Origin: Phytoactinopolyspora limicola
GTDB lineage: Bacteria; Actinomycetota; Actinomycetes; Jiangellales; Jiangellaceae
DNA length: 64,000 nucleotides
Assembly: GCF_011320225.1 (NCBI RefSeq)
Contig: NZ_JAAOEN010000001.1
Location: forward strand, 62,001-126,000
Reading direction: 5' to 3'
Both the position numbers and the translations under genes were made by a program. Below are positions 17,601-26,060 of this stretch, piece after piece. The notes beneath the pieces were generated by a model. The model ran no database searches. It was given only the letters and a program-made list of their open reading frames with translations, and had not been told where the DNA came from. How positions within the stretch are numbered: the first letter of the stretch is position 1; each line of letters starts with the position of its first letter.

Positions 17601-17846
17601 CAGACCGAGGAGCGGGTGCTGTCGCGGACCCAGAATCGGGCGTTCGAGGCGATGATGTCGTCGGTTGGCCGCCCGACACCGGTCATGCCGATGGCGGGTG
17701 GGGGCGCGGGTGGCGGGGGTGGGCGGGTGGATGTGGAGTTCCGGATCACTGGCTCGGGGGCGCTGGCTGATCAGGTCCACGAGGCCGTGAGGAAGGGCCA
17801 GATCCAGCTTGTCGCGAACGGCAAAACGGTGCGGGTGGGCCGGTGA
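14664..17846 (+). CDS. Tail tape measure protein
   Basis: 1060 residues, the longest phage gene, setting tail length. The N-terminal half is the TP901-type tape measure core: a GTLTKMVTQVGLARDEAMGLG region, VTSAVNAYGSETLSA and TFDQVGGAVAAMTRTGSNA. A hydrophobic segment lies about 390-450. Near the C terminus are two 29-residue repeats (nucleotides 17,046-17,132 and 17,133-17,219) with the motif LDRTAMP-GNPRNAQMRANGIN and degenerate copies after them, then Gly-rich stretches. Start GTG 14,664; the next gene overlaps by GTGA. Confidence 0.93.
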   Translation: MNEFRARVVLEAIVDRYKSGMSQASSATDRFQNGVLANQKSLMKLGATMVATGGLTLRALGSMGNESAQFTGTLTKMVTQVGLARDEAMGLGAAAMGLSATGRGPQELAKALFFVTSAGLRGGEALDVLKASAQASAIGLGDTAVVADLVTSAVNAYGSETLSASAATDVLIGAVREGKAEAPELAGALGRVLPIASEMGITFDQVGGAVAAMTRTGSNAAEATTQLRAIMSSLLKPAQQSEEALAEFGLSAEQVRQTVRERGLFEGLMQIRDAVGDNDEALARIFPNIRAYAGMLDLTGEAADTNAAIFDRMGDSTGNLAEGFIEWSRTTEASQQRFSAAMEAVRISIGSDVEGPMRNALDVGTGLALMFTDLDPEMRKIGTTAVGAGAGLATAAGAMMLGLVAAAHLRQAMQTLGLSVGSVVRFAFNPLTLAIGAAVTVFGFWLANKAKARQELEELATTLDSTTGAITDQTRAWVASKLQSEGALDILDRVGVSLEDATEAALGNSDAMERVVTGLEAARDAGELSEMEFFNLMKTIFGVNDAAVQAAEKTEQHARAMGDGEDAAGEYGDELGDLPPVLAEVEGAQDGVNEAVEAAGGAYDDARAALQDYIDAQRAAVDPVFGLISALDKYEEAQSAATEAVEKHGAGSAEAEEATLDLAKAAFDLVGAMNDADLSTADAIEQIRGLGERGLLTSGQVEVLIGMIESATEKAEEFDDDYEARLRAEIDDASLNAADTELEELRKDRVAEVMPNLTGGFEVATEIDNVANPDGKPRQAEVKALAQDTRPTSMELDRTAMPKGNPRNAQMRANGINVDPTKRELDRTAMPGGNPRNAQMRANGINIDSTRRRLNSTARPGGNARTAPIRADARRESFVKGRLDRLARPRTGVIRAGQDRSSGSLVERWLNHLARRRTATVTVNTNRSGGGGGGAPYMVHTGGKITSSGVRRYHGGGQVGAGSSFMGSRLASDEVPAILQTEERVLSRTQNRAFEAMMSSVGRPTPVMPMAGGGAGGGGGRVDVEFRITGSGALADQVHEAVRKGQIQLVANGKTVRVGR
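17046..17219 (+). repeat. Tandem 87-bp repeat in tape measure gene
   Basis: Two near-identical in-frame copies (17,046-17,132 and 17,133-17,219) encode LDRTAMP(K/G)GNPRNAQMR. At least one weaker copy continues downstream (LNSTARPGGNARTAPIR). Copy-number changes here would alter protein length without breaking the frame. Confidence 0.85.
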
Positions 17847-20638
17847 GCCGTCCCAAGGACCTTATGCGGGTGTTCATCGCGCCGGGCTGCCGGCTTGATG
17901 ACCCGGACAACGTCGAGTGGGTCGACATCACCTCGTTCGTGCGGATCGACCAGCAACCGATCATGATCAGGGCTGGACGCGACAACGACGCCGCCCAGAT
18001 CCAACCCCTGTCGTGTCACCTGGCGGTGGACAACAGCAACGGCGAGTTCTCCTATCTGAACCCACACGGTCCGTGGTATGGAGACCTGGACATCGGAACT
18101 CCGTTGCGGGTGCTCCCGATGGACATGGCCGTCGTCGACGCGTCCACCGCTGACAGCGACCACCTCGGGATCATCACCGAGTTCGTGGCGCCGTCGGTGC
18201 ACACGCCTGCGGCTGGGATGTTGTTGTGCTGCTGGGCCACTACCGCGGTGTCGTCATCGGGCACGATGAGCGTCCCGTCGAGCATGACTGTCGGCCCCGC
18301 CATCGGAGGAAACAGCCCAGTACGCATCGCGTGGGAGCACATTACCCACGGCGACACGGGTACCCGCACCGCCACGTTCAGCGGAGACTCGTGGAACTAC
18401 TCGGCCGCGTCGATCGCGCTGCCAGGCGCCACGACCGCCGTGGAGATCCTTTCCGGCACGGTCGCCTCAGGATCGCCGCTGACGCTGACCACCTCGCCTG
18501 CCACGGAGACCGGGCAGTGGATCATCGCGATCAACCGGTCCAACTATCGGACCACCATGGACGATCAACCCGGCGGCACGCCCGCGGCGTGGGCTGTCCT
18601 AGCTGACGGTGAGGTCAGCAGTGACCTGGTCGGCGGTGGACAGTGGAACCCGTGGATCAAGGTATGGGCGCGTCCGGTCACTGCCCCAGGCGCGCAGACG
18701 GTGACGTTCGGCCCGAAGGACTTCGGCGATACCAACCACGGTTTCATCTTCGTTGTCGACCACCTCGACTTCGAGTCGATGCCATGGATGGGCGTCACCG
18801 AGCGGTTCCTTGGGGAGATCACCGAGCTGCCCACGGACTGGGAGATCCCGACCCGCCGTTCCTTCGCCCGAATCGAGGCGGCCGGCCCGTTCCAACGGCT
18901 CCAGCAGAACGACGAACCACTGGAGTCGACGTTGCGTCGCCAGGTCTCGTCAGAGCGGTTCGCCGACACCGTCAAGGCCTATTGGCCGATGGAGGACCAG
19001 CCCGGCGCGAACAGCTTCGCAAGCCCGACACCGCGCACGCGGCCGATCGTGTTCGGCGGGGACATCGACCTAGCCTCCGTCGACGGGCCGGGCGGGTCCG
19101 ACCGCTTGCCGATGCACCGGCACAAGTCAACGTTCTTCGGCACGGTGCCCGGCCCGCCGCTCCTCTCAGAGATCGGCACGTGGCGGGTCGACTGGCTCTG
19201 GCGGATGCCGGAGGAACCGCCAGCCGATCGGACAGCGTTGACGGTGTTCACCACGTCCAGCACCGCGCACCGGTGGCGCGTGCGCGTGGGCTCCACCGTG
19301 CGGGTCGAGGTCGTCGACGAGGACGGCGCCGTGCTGCACAACGGGTCCGTCGCGATTGACCCCGACCTGTTGTACGGGGATTGGGTACGTTTCATGCTCC
19401 GAGCCAGGTCAACTGGTGGCCTGAACACCGAGTACGCGTTGCAGGCGTTCCGGCCCGATGGTGAGAACCCCATCCTGCTCGCGTCGTTCGGAACGACGTT
19501 CAGCCCCGCGTGGCCCGGCACCGTGCACCAGGTTGGAGTATCCAACCTCGCCCCGCAGGAACGCTCGTGGGGGCACATCGTTGTCTCCGCTGCGTGGTCC
19601 AACGACCACGACCCGTTCGCTGGGAACGCCGACGACGGGCACGCCGGGGAACGCGCCGGGCGGCGCATCATCCGCCTGTGCGATGAGGAGGACGTCCCCG
19701 TCGAGATCCTCGGGGACCCCGACGCCACACCGAAGATGGGTCCGCAACGACCGGGTTCGTTCCCAGGGCTGCTCAGGGAGTGCGAGGAAGCCGACGGCGG
19801 CACCCTCGTCGAACGCGGAATCGGGTTCGTGTATCGCACTCGATCGGATCGGTACAACCAGCCGGTTCGCCTGGAGCTGAGCCCAGAGCCTGATCTCCCG
19901 ATCCCACCGGAGGCGAAACGCGACGCTCAACGCTTCCGGAACAAATGGACCATCACTCGTGTCAACGGGTCATCCGCGGCGGTCGCCGATCCCGAGCATC
20001 GCCGCCGGTACGGCCACTACGACGGGCAAGCGTCGCTGAACCTGCGCCGCGACCGCGACCTCGAACCCATCGCGTGGTGGAAGCTGCACCTGGGGACGGT
20101 CGATGAGTACCACTGGCCGCGAGTCACGGTGCGACTGTCCCCGCAGGGCGCGGGGCGCCAACCCGCGTGGGCGGCGACACAGCTGGGTGATTTGATGCGG
20201 CTGGACCACGAGTGGACCCAGATCCTCGGTGTCCGTGTCGAGCAGCTCATCGAGGGGTGGACGGAGACGATCAGCACCGACGTGTGGGAAGTCGACCTGA
20301 ACTGTTCGCCGGCGTCGCCGTGGCGTGTGCTCCAGTTCGATTCGGACGAGTTCGGCCGCCTCGACACGGACGGGTCGGTGCTCGCCGCCGCGTTCACCTC
20401 GGGCGTGGACACCTCGATGATGGTCGAGATCACCGACGGTCCCCTGTGGACCACCGACTCGGCTGACCTGCCGCTGCACGTGTGGGTGGGTGGTGTTGAG
20501 CTGCGTGTGACCGATGTGGCCGGCACGGCGAGTCCACAGACGTTCACCGTCGACGCTGACCCGGTCAACGGCGTAGAGAAGGCCCTAGCTGTGGGTGAGC
20601 CGGTGCGGCTGGCGCGCCCGTCGGTGTGGGCGCTATGA
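17843..20638 (+). CDS. Large minor tail protein (baseplate/tail tip)
   Basis: 931-aa protein at the tail tip. The N-terminal part (VEWVDITSFVRIDQQPI, DNSNGEFSYLNPHGPW) and a later segment (GVTERFLGEITELPTDW) match the distal-tail/minor-tail proteins of actinophages. An inserted domain (about 110-310) and a lectin-like region (about 400-600) suggest carbohydrate contacts. The start GTG overlaps the tape measure stop. The C terminus has an all-beta segment. Enzymatic residues not identified. Confidence 0.75.
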   Translation: MSRPKDLMRVFIAPGCRLDDPDNVEWVDITSFVRIDQQPIMIRAGRDNDAAQIQPLSCHLAVDNSNGEFSYLNPHGPWYGDLDIGTPLRVLPMDMAVVDASTADSDHLGIITEFVAPSVHTPAAGMLLCCWATTAVSSSGTMSVPSSMTVGPAIGGNSPVRIAWEHITHGDTGTRTATFSGDSWNYSAASIALPGATTAVEILSGTVASGSPLTLTTSPATETGQWIIAINRSNYRTTMDDQPGGTPAAWAVLADGEVSSDLVGGGQWNPWIKVWARPVTAPGAQTVTFGPKDFGDTNHGFIFVVDHLDFESMPWMGVTERFLGEITELPTDWEIPTRRSFARIEAAGPFQRLQQNDEPLESTLRRQVSSERFADTVKAYWPMEDQPGANSFASPTPRTRPIVFGGDIDLASVDGPGGSDRLPMHRHKSTFFGTVPGPPLLSEIGTWRVDWLWRMPEEPPADRTALTVFTTSSTAHRWRVRVGSTVRVEVVDEDGAVLHNGSVAIDPDLLYGDWVRFMLRARSTGGLNTEYALQAFRPDGENPILLASFGTTFSPAWPGTVHQVGVSNLAPQERSWGHIVVSAAWSNDHDPFAGNADDGHAGERAGRRIIRLCDEEDVPVEILGDPDATPKMGPQRPGSFPGLLRECEEADGGTLVERGIGFVYRTRSDRYNQPVRLELSPEPDLPIPPEAKRDAQRFRNKWTITRVNGSSAAVADPEHRRRYGHYDGQASLNLRRDRDLEPIAWWKLHLGTVDEYHWPRVTVRLSPQGAGRQPAWAATQLGDLMRLDHEWTQILGVRVEQLIEGWTETISTDVWEVDLNCSPASPWRVLQFDSDEFGRLDTDGSVLAAAFTSGVDTSMMVEITDGPLWTTDSADLPLHVWVGGVELRVTDVAGTASPQTFTVDADPVNGVEKALAVGEPVRLARPSVWAL

Positions 20639-20650
20639 GAGGGGTGCGGC

Positions 20651-21151
20651 GTGCCGCCATTTAACCCTGGACAGATCGCCCGAGCAGGTCACCTCGGGTC
20701 GGGCCCGAACGCGTACGTTCCGCAACTGCTCGGCTCGATCACTGATCCTGACCTGGGCGACGGCGGTATCCAGGACGGCACCTGGTACCGGGTCGGGCCT
20801 GACCTGGTGCGAGTGTTCATCCGGCTCCGGTTCGGATCGTCCGGCGTCGACAACGGCTCCGGGACATACTCGATCACGCTGCCCACGGCGGCGTCCGGGG
20901 TGCTCAACGCGAGCAACCTCATCGCTGTGGGCCAGCCGCTCGGTTCCGCGCAGCTGCGTCGTACGTCGCCGGCGACGTTCATGGCGGGGATCGGGTTCCT
21001 GTTCAGCCACAACGAGGGGCCGGGTGGGGTCGCCTTGGCGCGTTTTCACCGCCCGGAGGCCGGGATCGTGTCGGCGACGGCGCCGTGGGCATGGGCGGAG
21101 AACGACGCGATCGCGATGTGCCTGGTCTACGTCGCGGACGTGGACCTGTGA
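20651..21151 (+). CDS. Tail fibre-like protein A (paralogue pair)
   Basis: 166-aa beta-rich protein: GTWYRVGPDLVRVFIRLRFGSSGVDNGSGTYSITLPTAASG, with an A-W-A-W-A-E-N-D end. The neighbour at 21,151 has the same length and the same pattern, so the two arose by duplication. Such small proteins following the tail-tip gene form tail fibres or receptor-binding caps. Start GTG 20,651; the stop overlaps the next ATG. Confidence 0.65.
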   Translation: MPPFNPGQIARAGHLGSGPNAYVPQLLGSITDPDLGDGGIQDGTWYRVGPDLVRVFIRLRFGSSGVDNGSGTYSITLPTAASGVLNASNLIAVGQPLGSAQLRRTSPATFMAGIGFLFSHNEGPGGVALARFHRPEAGIVSATAPWAWAENDAIAMCLVYVADVDL

Positions 21152-21651
21152 TGCAGACCTACCCGTACCGCGCTGGCCAGATACTCGCCTCGGATGACGT
21201 CGTGGACGGTGTCCACGAGTATCTACCCGTCTTGCAGGCCACGGGCACGAATCCGTTCCTGGGGTCGGGCAGCGTTCAGGAGGGCCGCTGGGTCCGCACG
21301 CTGGACGGGTGGATCACGGCGTGGGCGCGGATCCGGTTCGGCACGTCAGGGGTCAGCAGCGGGTCGGGAACGTATCTGATCACTCTGCCGACGCCTGTGT
21401 CGTCGGTGATGACGGCGGGCCTGGTCGGGTTGGGGAACGTGGTCGGTGAGGGGTCAATCCGGGATGAGCTGCCCGTGTCGGCGTTCCGTGGCGTGCGGGC
21501 CAGCATCCAGTCGCTTACGGCCGGGCCGGGTGGGGTGGGCCGGGTGCAGCTGGCCCAGCCGGCGTCAGGTGCGGTGACATCGGCGAGCCCGTGGACGTGG
21601 TCGACGCAGGACGCGTTGGCGATTGTTGTGGACTACATCGGCGTCGTCTGA
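21151..21651 (+). CDS. Tail fibre-like protein B (paralogue pair)
   Basis: 166 residues, paralogous to the preceding gene: GRWVRTLDGWITAWARIRFGTSGVSSGSGTYLITLPTPVSS aligns with its neighbour, and PWTWSTQDALAIVVDYIG matches its end. Divergence between the copies is high except around the GSGTY(S/L)ITLPT core, which suggests selection for different binding specificity. Start ATG 21,151 overlaps the previous TGA. Confidence 0.65.
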   Translation: MQTYPYRAGQILASDDVVDGVHEYLPVLQATGTNPFLGSGSVQEGRWVRTLDGWITAWARIRFGTSGVSSGSGTYLITLPTPVSSVMTAGLVGLGNVVGEGSIRDELPVSAFRGVRASIQSLTAGPGGVGRVQLAQPASGAVTSASPWTWSTQDALAIVVDYIGVV

Positions 21652-21765
21652 TCCGCCCTGGCCTGGCGGGTCTCGCCGGGTTCGGGGGCCCAGCGAGACC
21701 CAATGAGAGGCCCAGAGGCTTCGCGTTGCCCCTTGGTTGTTGATCACCCTACCGCGCGCCCCACT

Positions 21766-21783
21766 TTGACGTTTCAACGTCAA
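21766..21783. promoter_or_regulatory. 18-bp palindromic operator/stoperator, site 2
   Basis: TTGACGTTTCAACGTCAA, a near-perfect inverted repeat, in the 167-bp gap between the tail-fibre and lysis genes. Its location in the middle of the late operon, rather than at a promoter, is what L5-type stoperators look like. The rest of the gap shows no gene. Confidence 0.7.
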
Positions 21784-21818
21784 ATGCGGGCAGTCCGTCT
21801 CTCTGCTGGAGGCCACCC

Positions 21819-21953
21819 GTGCGCTACGCCCACTACGACCACGACATCCCCGAGCTGGAGGCCGGACGAGACCCCGGCCATATCGATCACCCTGACGGAG
21901 AACAGCTCCCGCCAGAGCTGATCCCGCCCCCCACCGAAGGCGGCGAGCAGTGA
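21819..21953 (+). CDS. Small acidic protein before endolysin
   Basis: 44-aa reading frame starting at GTG 21,819, with GCTGGAGG upstream, whose stop overlaps the endolysin start by GTGA. Sequence begins VRYAHYDHDIPELEAG and is acidic with a Pro-rich end. No family recognised. The RBS and coupling to the endolysin support its being real; it is too short for confident assignment. Confidence 0.5.
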   Translation: MRYAHYDHDIPELEAGRDPGHIDHPDGEQLPPELIPPPTEGGEQ

Positions 21954-23173
21954 CCGGGTGGGACACCCGCGCACAGGTCGGGTTGCGCGCGCCCCTGGGG
22001 ATCCGCACCGACGTCAACCCCACCGCGGGAGTCGGCGGACACCACGGCGGGACCGGCCCCTTCCGACGTGAGCGGCACGAGGATTGCCGCGCGATCGCGC
22101 GAGCGTGGCAGGCCTGGCACATGGACCCACGCAACCCCAACCGGTACAACGACGTGGCCTACAACCTGTTCGCCTGCCACCACGACATCGTCCTCGAAGG
22201 CCGCTCCACCCGCGACCGGCCCAAAGTGCGAGGCGGCGCGAACGGCAACGCCACCGTCAACGGCAACCGGCTATCCATCGTGTGCATCTGGGGGGCAAAC
22301 GACGGTGACCCGCCCGACAGTCTCAAGCGGGCATTCCTCGCCGGGCGCCGGTTCCTCATCGACCGAGCAGGCATGGGCACCGGTATCACCCCGCACCGGG
22401 ACATGTCACAGACCAGCTGCCCCGGCGATCCGCTGACCGCGTGGATCCGCGCCGGCGCCCCATCACCCGACGGGCCATCCCGCCCCGACGACCCCCCGGA
22501 GGACGAGGACATGTTCACCGACGAAGACCGCGCGGTGCTGCGCAACCTCTACAAGGTCCTCGCGAACAGCAACGCCGCGATGGCGCCATACCCCCACGAC
22601 GACAGCCGCAACTCCGTGCGCCACGCGACGGCCATGGGCGCCCGAAACGCCCGTGCCGCAAACCGGCAAACCGTTGACATCGGCCGCCAGGTGCACACCC
22701 GCGAGAACCCGACCATCGGCGCGCAGTACGGCACGATGGACCGGTGGGCGTTCAACGCCATCCGCCCCGACCGGTCACAGACACCCGGCGCCCGTGTCGG
22801 GTTCCTCGTCGACCTGGACCAGATCAAGGAACAGAACCGGGCCATCCTCGCCGCCGTCACATCAGGCGGGAACATGCAGGCGATCAGCGAACAGATCGAG
22901 GCGCACCACGCCGAGGTCATGGCGGCCGCGGCAGCCGCAGAGGACCGGGTCGAGCACCTCGTCGCACAGAACGACGCGCTCGCCGACCAGGTGGGCGGGC
23001 TGTTGGACGGTCAGGGCCAAATCCGCGAACTCGTCGATGAGGCACTCACCGGTGAACTGGACGCCATGGACGCGCTGCGTGCGCTGCACGGCATCCTCGG
23101 TGACGTCATCGCCGCTGAACCGTTGCCCGGTGAGGACGGCGCCGCCGGCGACCTGGAGGACGCGGCGCAGTGA
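21950..23173 (+). CDS. Endolysin, N-acetylmuramoyl-L-alanine amidase
   Basis: 407-aa lysin. The N-terminal domain (about 15-170) is an Amidase_2/PGRP fold that cleaves the amide bond between muramic acid and the stem peptide. Zinc-site features are HHGG (31-34), FACHHDIVLEGR, NGNRLSIVCIWG and TPHRDMSQTSCPGD (about 147-160), giving two His and a Cys as ligands. The C-terminal half (about 185-405) is helical with ALADQVGGLLDGQGQIRELV repeats of coiled-coil type, perhaps for cell-wall binding or oligomerisation. It starts by GTGA overlap and overlaps the next gene the same way. Confidence 0.88.
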   Translation: MTGWDTRAQVGLRAPLGIRTDVNPTAGVGGHHGGTGPFRRERHEDCRAIARAWQAWHMDPRNPNRYNDVAYNLFACHHDIVLEGRSTRDRPKVRGGANGNATVNGNRLSIVCIWGANDGDPPDSLKRAFLAGRRFLIDRAGMGTGITPHRDMSQTSCPGDPLTAWIRAGAPSPDGPSRPDDPPEDEDMFTDEDRAVLRNLYKVLANSNAAMAPYPHDDSRNSVRHATAMGARNARAANRQTVDIGRQVHTRENPTIGAQYGTMDRWAFNAIRPDRSQTPGARVGFLVDLDQIKEQNRAILAAVTSGGNMQAISEQIEAHHAEVMAAAAAAEDRVEHLVAQNDALADQVGGLLDGQGQIRELVDEALTGELDAMDALRALHGILGDVIAAEPLPGEDGAAGDLEDAAQ

Positions 23174-23526
23174 CGGTCCTGGAGATCGTCGGGATTGCGG
23201 CAGCGGGGGTGGCATTCGTCACCGGTGTGCTCGCGCTGTCCAGGTCGGCGTGGCGTGGTATGCGCCGCATCATGCACGTTGTCGACGACCTCGCCGGGTC
23301 GCCAGCCCGTGACGGCGTCGAGGCGCGTCCGGGGATCATGGCGCGAATGACGACGCTGGAGACGCAGGTTGGGTCGATCCGGCCCCAAGTGGAAGTGATC
23401 CATCACGAGGTGCTGCCGAACGAGGGCACGTCGTTGCGGGACGAGGTCACCCGAAACACCGAGAGGCTCGCCGACCACGCGAATCGCCTTACCCGCATCG
23501 AGCAACGACTACCCGAGGAGAACTGA
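23170..23526 (+). CDS. Membrane-anchored lysis-associated protein
   Basis: 118 residues: an N-terminal membrane helix (VLEIVGIAAAGVAFVTGVLAL), a short basic loop, then a coiled coil (ITRIEQRLPEEN at the end, RMTTLETQVGSI in the middle). This arrangement matches DUF2746-type proteins found beside holins in actinophage lysis cassettes. Overlaps the endolysin stop (GTGA) and is followed by the holin two bases later. Confidence 0.7.
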   Translation: MTVLEIVGIAAAGVAFVTGVLALSRSAWRGMRRIMHVVDDLAGSPARDGVEARPGIMARMTTLETQVGSIRPQVEVIHHEVLPNEGTSLRDEVTRNTERLADHANRLTRIEQRLPEEN

Positions 23527-23528
23527 GC

Positions 23529-23753
23529 ATGGTAAAGCGCGTCCTGAGGCGGCTGGGTGAGAAGCTCCACCCCGCCCGCATCTCCAAGGCGATCGGCGCG
23601 GCACTGGGCGGGGTGACCGGTTTGACGGTCACCGAGATCGCCGCCGAGTGGCTCGATCTCGACATCCCCGAGCCCTACGCCGGCGCCATCGCTGTCGGCC
23701 TCGTCGCGCTTGGTGCGTACCTCGCGCCAGCGAACCGCGAGCGCGACGAGTAG
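23529..23753 (+). CDS. Holin
   Basis: 74-aa small membrane protein with two hydrophobic stretches (ISKAIGAALGGVTGLTVTEIA and PYAGAIAVGLVALGAYLA), a basic N terminus and charged C terminus (ANRERDE). Size, topology and position after endolysin and coiled-coil protein fit a holin that times lysis by forming membrane lesions. GAGGAGAAC upstream supports ATG 23,529. Confidence 0.75.
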   Translation: MVKRVLRRLGEKLHPARISKAIGAALGGVTGLTVTEIAAEWLDLDIPEPYAGAIAVGLVALGAYLAPANRERDE

Positions 23754-23759
23754 CCGGCC

Positions 23760-25499
23760 GTGCCCGTCGTCCGGATCGACCTGCGCCGCCCCGACGGGGC
23801 AGCCGCGTCGGGGCGGGTCACATTCACGCCGTCACGGCGAGTCCCGACGCCGGACCATGTGATCCTCCCGGACCCAGTCTCAGCCACTCTGGCCGGCGGC
23901 ACGGTGGATGTGGACCTCGTCCCGACAGATTCCCCCGACCACGCACCGGGCACATGGGCGTGGCAGGTCACCGAGCTGACGCGGGGCGGCTCGGCGCGGC
24001 TGGTCCTTGTCCCCACATCCGACGATGTCCTCGAATACGTCGACCTCGTCGACGTCGACCCGGACACACTGGACCCGGTCGACCCAGTGGTCGTCGGTGT
24101 TCCCGGTCCCGAAGGGCCACCCGGCCCGCCGGGCGACGGGCTCGAACCGGTCGTGACCGTCGACGACCTGCTCGCCGCCACCCCGTTTGTCGTCGCCCAC
24201 CGCGGCGGCCAGGACGACGGCCCCGAGCACACCATGAAAAGCTACGAGACCGGCGTCTCACACGGCGCGCTCGCTATCGAGGTGTCAGTGTGCCGCACCC
24301 GCGACAACGTCCTCATCTGCCACCACGACCTCAACACCGAACGTGTCACCGGCGCCGACCTGCACATCTCCCAGGTGCCTTGGGCGCGGCTGGTACCGAT
24401 CGAGGTGGACGCGGCACAGTGGCTCGGCCCCGCCGTCCGGCCGCAGCCGATCACGCTGCTGCGGGACGTCCTCGACCGGTTCGCCGGCCGTGTCGTGATG
24501 TTCATCGAGGACAAACCAGGCACCGCCACCGAGCAGCTCCTCGACCTCATGGACTCCTACCCGCGGTCGACGGAGTACATGGTGTGGAAGTGTTACCGCG
24601 CCGGCGGAGCCACCGCAGCGCAGGCCCGCGGCTATCGCGTGTGGGGATACCTGGACGACGACGACCCGAACCTGGACGACGTCGCCGAAGTCGTCGACAT
24701 GCTTGGTGTGTCCACGGGAGCGTCCGATGCGTTCGTCGGTGACGTTGTAGCCAAGGGCCTGCCGGTGATGATGTGGCCGATCCATCGCCGGTCCGAACGG
24801 GACCGCGCCGTCGCTCTCGGCGTCCAGGGGTTGATGACGGCCGGAGTGCCGTACGTGCGCACCGACACCCCGCAAGGCGTGTCCGAGGCTGGTGGGTTCC
24901 GGGACGCGTTCGCTGCGGGGTATCGCATGCCTGGTGATCTGCCGTGGAACACCGTGACGTGGGGTTGGCAGCCTGCCTGGATCGAGGTCGACGGCGAGTA
25001 CGTGATCGAGCTAGACCACCAGTTCGGGCAGGCGTACATGGTCGGCTCGATCTGCCCCACCCCTGCGGCGGACTACGCTGTCGAGGCCGAGCTTCGGTTC
25101 CCCGACCTGGTGCCGTTCGCGTCGTCACATGTCGGTCTCGCGTTCGCGCGCGATGACGATGTGGCGTACCGGTTCAACACGCAGATGCCGACCGGTGGTT
25201 ACCACGTGCTGCTGCGGGGCAACGGCGACTTCCAGCTGTACCGGCACGATCCCGGCGTCGCCGCCGGAACGCAGCTTGCGAGCATCTCCACGCCGGCGCC
25301 GGTTTCTGGGGAGTGGATCCCGATCCGGATCGAGGTCGGTCCTTCTCAGATCGTGGCCCGGCGGATGGACACCGACCATCAGATCAGTACCAACAGCACG
25401 ACCTACCGTGGCCATTACGTGCACGTTAGCCGGAACTACGACGACGCCGCAGGTGAGCGGCACGTGCAGTGGCGCAACGTGCGCTGGGTCCCGCTCTGA
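23760..25499 (+). CDS. Tail protein with glycerophosphodiesterase-like domain
   Basis: 579 residues. An N-terminal domain (1-115) is followed by a short collagen-like hinge (GPEGPPGPPGDG), a GDPD-type TIM barrel (about 140-380) and a C-terminal lectin-like beta domain. GDPD features: AHRGG with His147/Arg148, PEHT with Glu156, IEVS (Glu174) and HHD (188-190). The usual metal-binding Asp of the ExD pair is Ser176 here, so activity may be altered. Phage GDPD domains cut glycerol-phosphate polymers such as teichoic acids. Last gene before the late terminator. Confidence 0.8.
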   Translation: MPVVRIDLRRPDGAAASGRVTFTPSRRVPTPDHVILPDPVSATLAGGTVDVDLVPTDSPDHAPGTWAWQVTELTRGGSARLVLVPTSDDVLEYVDLVDVDPDTLDPVDPVVVGVPGPEGPPGPPGDGLEPVVTVDDLLAATPFVVAHRGGQDDGPEHTMKSYETGVSHGALAIEVSVCRTRDNVLICHHDLNTERVTGADLHISQVPWARLVPIEVDAAQWLGPAVRPQPITLLRDVLDRFAGRVVMFIEDKPGTATEQLLDLMDSYPRSTEYMVWKCYRAGGATAAQARGYRVWGYLDDDDPNLDDVAEVVDMLGVSTGASDAFVGDVVAKGLPVMMWPIHRRSERDRAVALGVQGLMTAGVPYVRTDTPQGVSEAGGFRDAFAAGYRMPGDLPWNTVTWGWQPAWIEVDGEYVIELDHQFGQAYMVGSICPTPAADYAVEAELRFPDLVPFASSHVGLAFARDDDVAYRFNTQMPTGGYHVLLRGNGDFQLYRHDPGVAAGTQLASISTPAPVSGEWIPIRIEVGPSQIVARRMDTDHQISTNSTTYRGHYVHVSRNYDDAAGERHVQWRNVRWVPL

Positions 25500-25589
25500 C
25501 GGGGGGGTTCACACGGTGCGCCGCTCGTCGTAGACTGACGGTCCCCTCAACGCGTGACGGTGCACCCCACCCGCGCCGCCACGCAGACC

Positions 25590-25624
25590 ACCGCCCCGCC
25601 CCTGGTTTCCAGGGGCGGGGCGGT
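25590..25624. terminator. Bidirectional terminator between late and early units
   Basis: Perfect 16-bp stem (ACCGCCCCGCCCCTGG and its complement) with a 3-nt TTT loop, then CTCTTT. It sits 91 bp after the last late gene and 20 bp from the stop of the convergent leftward unit, so it can stop transcription from both sides. Confidence 0.92.
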
Positions 25625-25643
25625 CTCTTTGCGTGCCGCGTTG

Positions 25644-26060
25644 TCAGTCAGGCGGTGGCCACCACGACTGGTCGTAGTCCGGGTGCTCTGACCATGCCTC
25701 CGCCACTGCACGGAGCAGGAGCAGCGCGACGGTTGCCTCGGTGCTGGCGGGGTTGGCGGTGAAGATCTGCACGAGGCGAAGCATGCGTCGTCGGCCCTCG
25801 ATGTCGGCGGTGACGCGTGCGGGTGAGTGCATGGCGACGTGCCAGCCGGCACCGTTCATCTCGCCGACCAGGTCAGGGATGAGGATCGGGTCGCCCTCGT
25901 CGACGTCTACGGGGGTGCCGGGTGGTTCGAGGACGACGTCGCCGTTGCTGTCGACGCCCCAGGTGTCGCCGCCGACTGCTGTGGCGGCGTCGGTGGCGGC
26001 GCGTGCGGTTTCGTCGAGCCTGTCTGCGACGAACGCGATGAGTCTGTCGTGGTCAGTCAC
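25644..26060 (-). CDS. DUF6221-like phage protein (copy 2)
   Basis: 138 residues with the DUF6221 pattern also seen in the gene at 2228: an N-terminal helix LIAFVADRLDETARAA, an acidic middle, VTADIEGRRRMLRLVQIF and a C-terminal AWSEHPDYDQSWWPP. The cysteine pair of copy 1 is absent. It is the last gene of the leftward unit and overlaps the upstream gene by eight bases. Function unknown. Confidence 0.7.
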   Translation of the reverse strand: MTDHDRLIAFVADRLDETARAATDAATAVGGDTWGVDSNGDVVLEPPGTPVDVDEGDPILIPDLVGEMNGAGWHVAMHSPARVTADIEGRRRMLRLVQIFTANPASTEATVALLLLRAVAEAWSEHPDYDQSWWPPPD

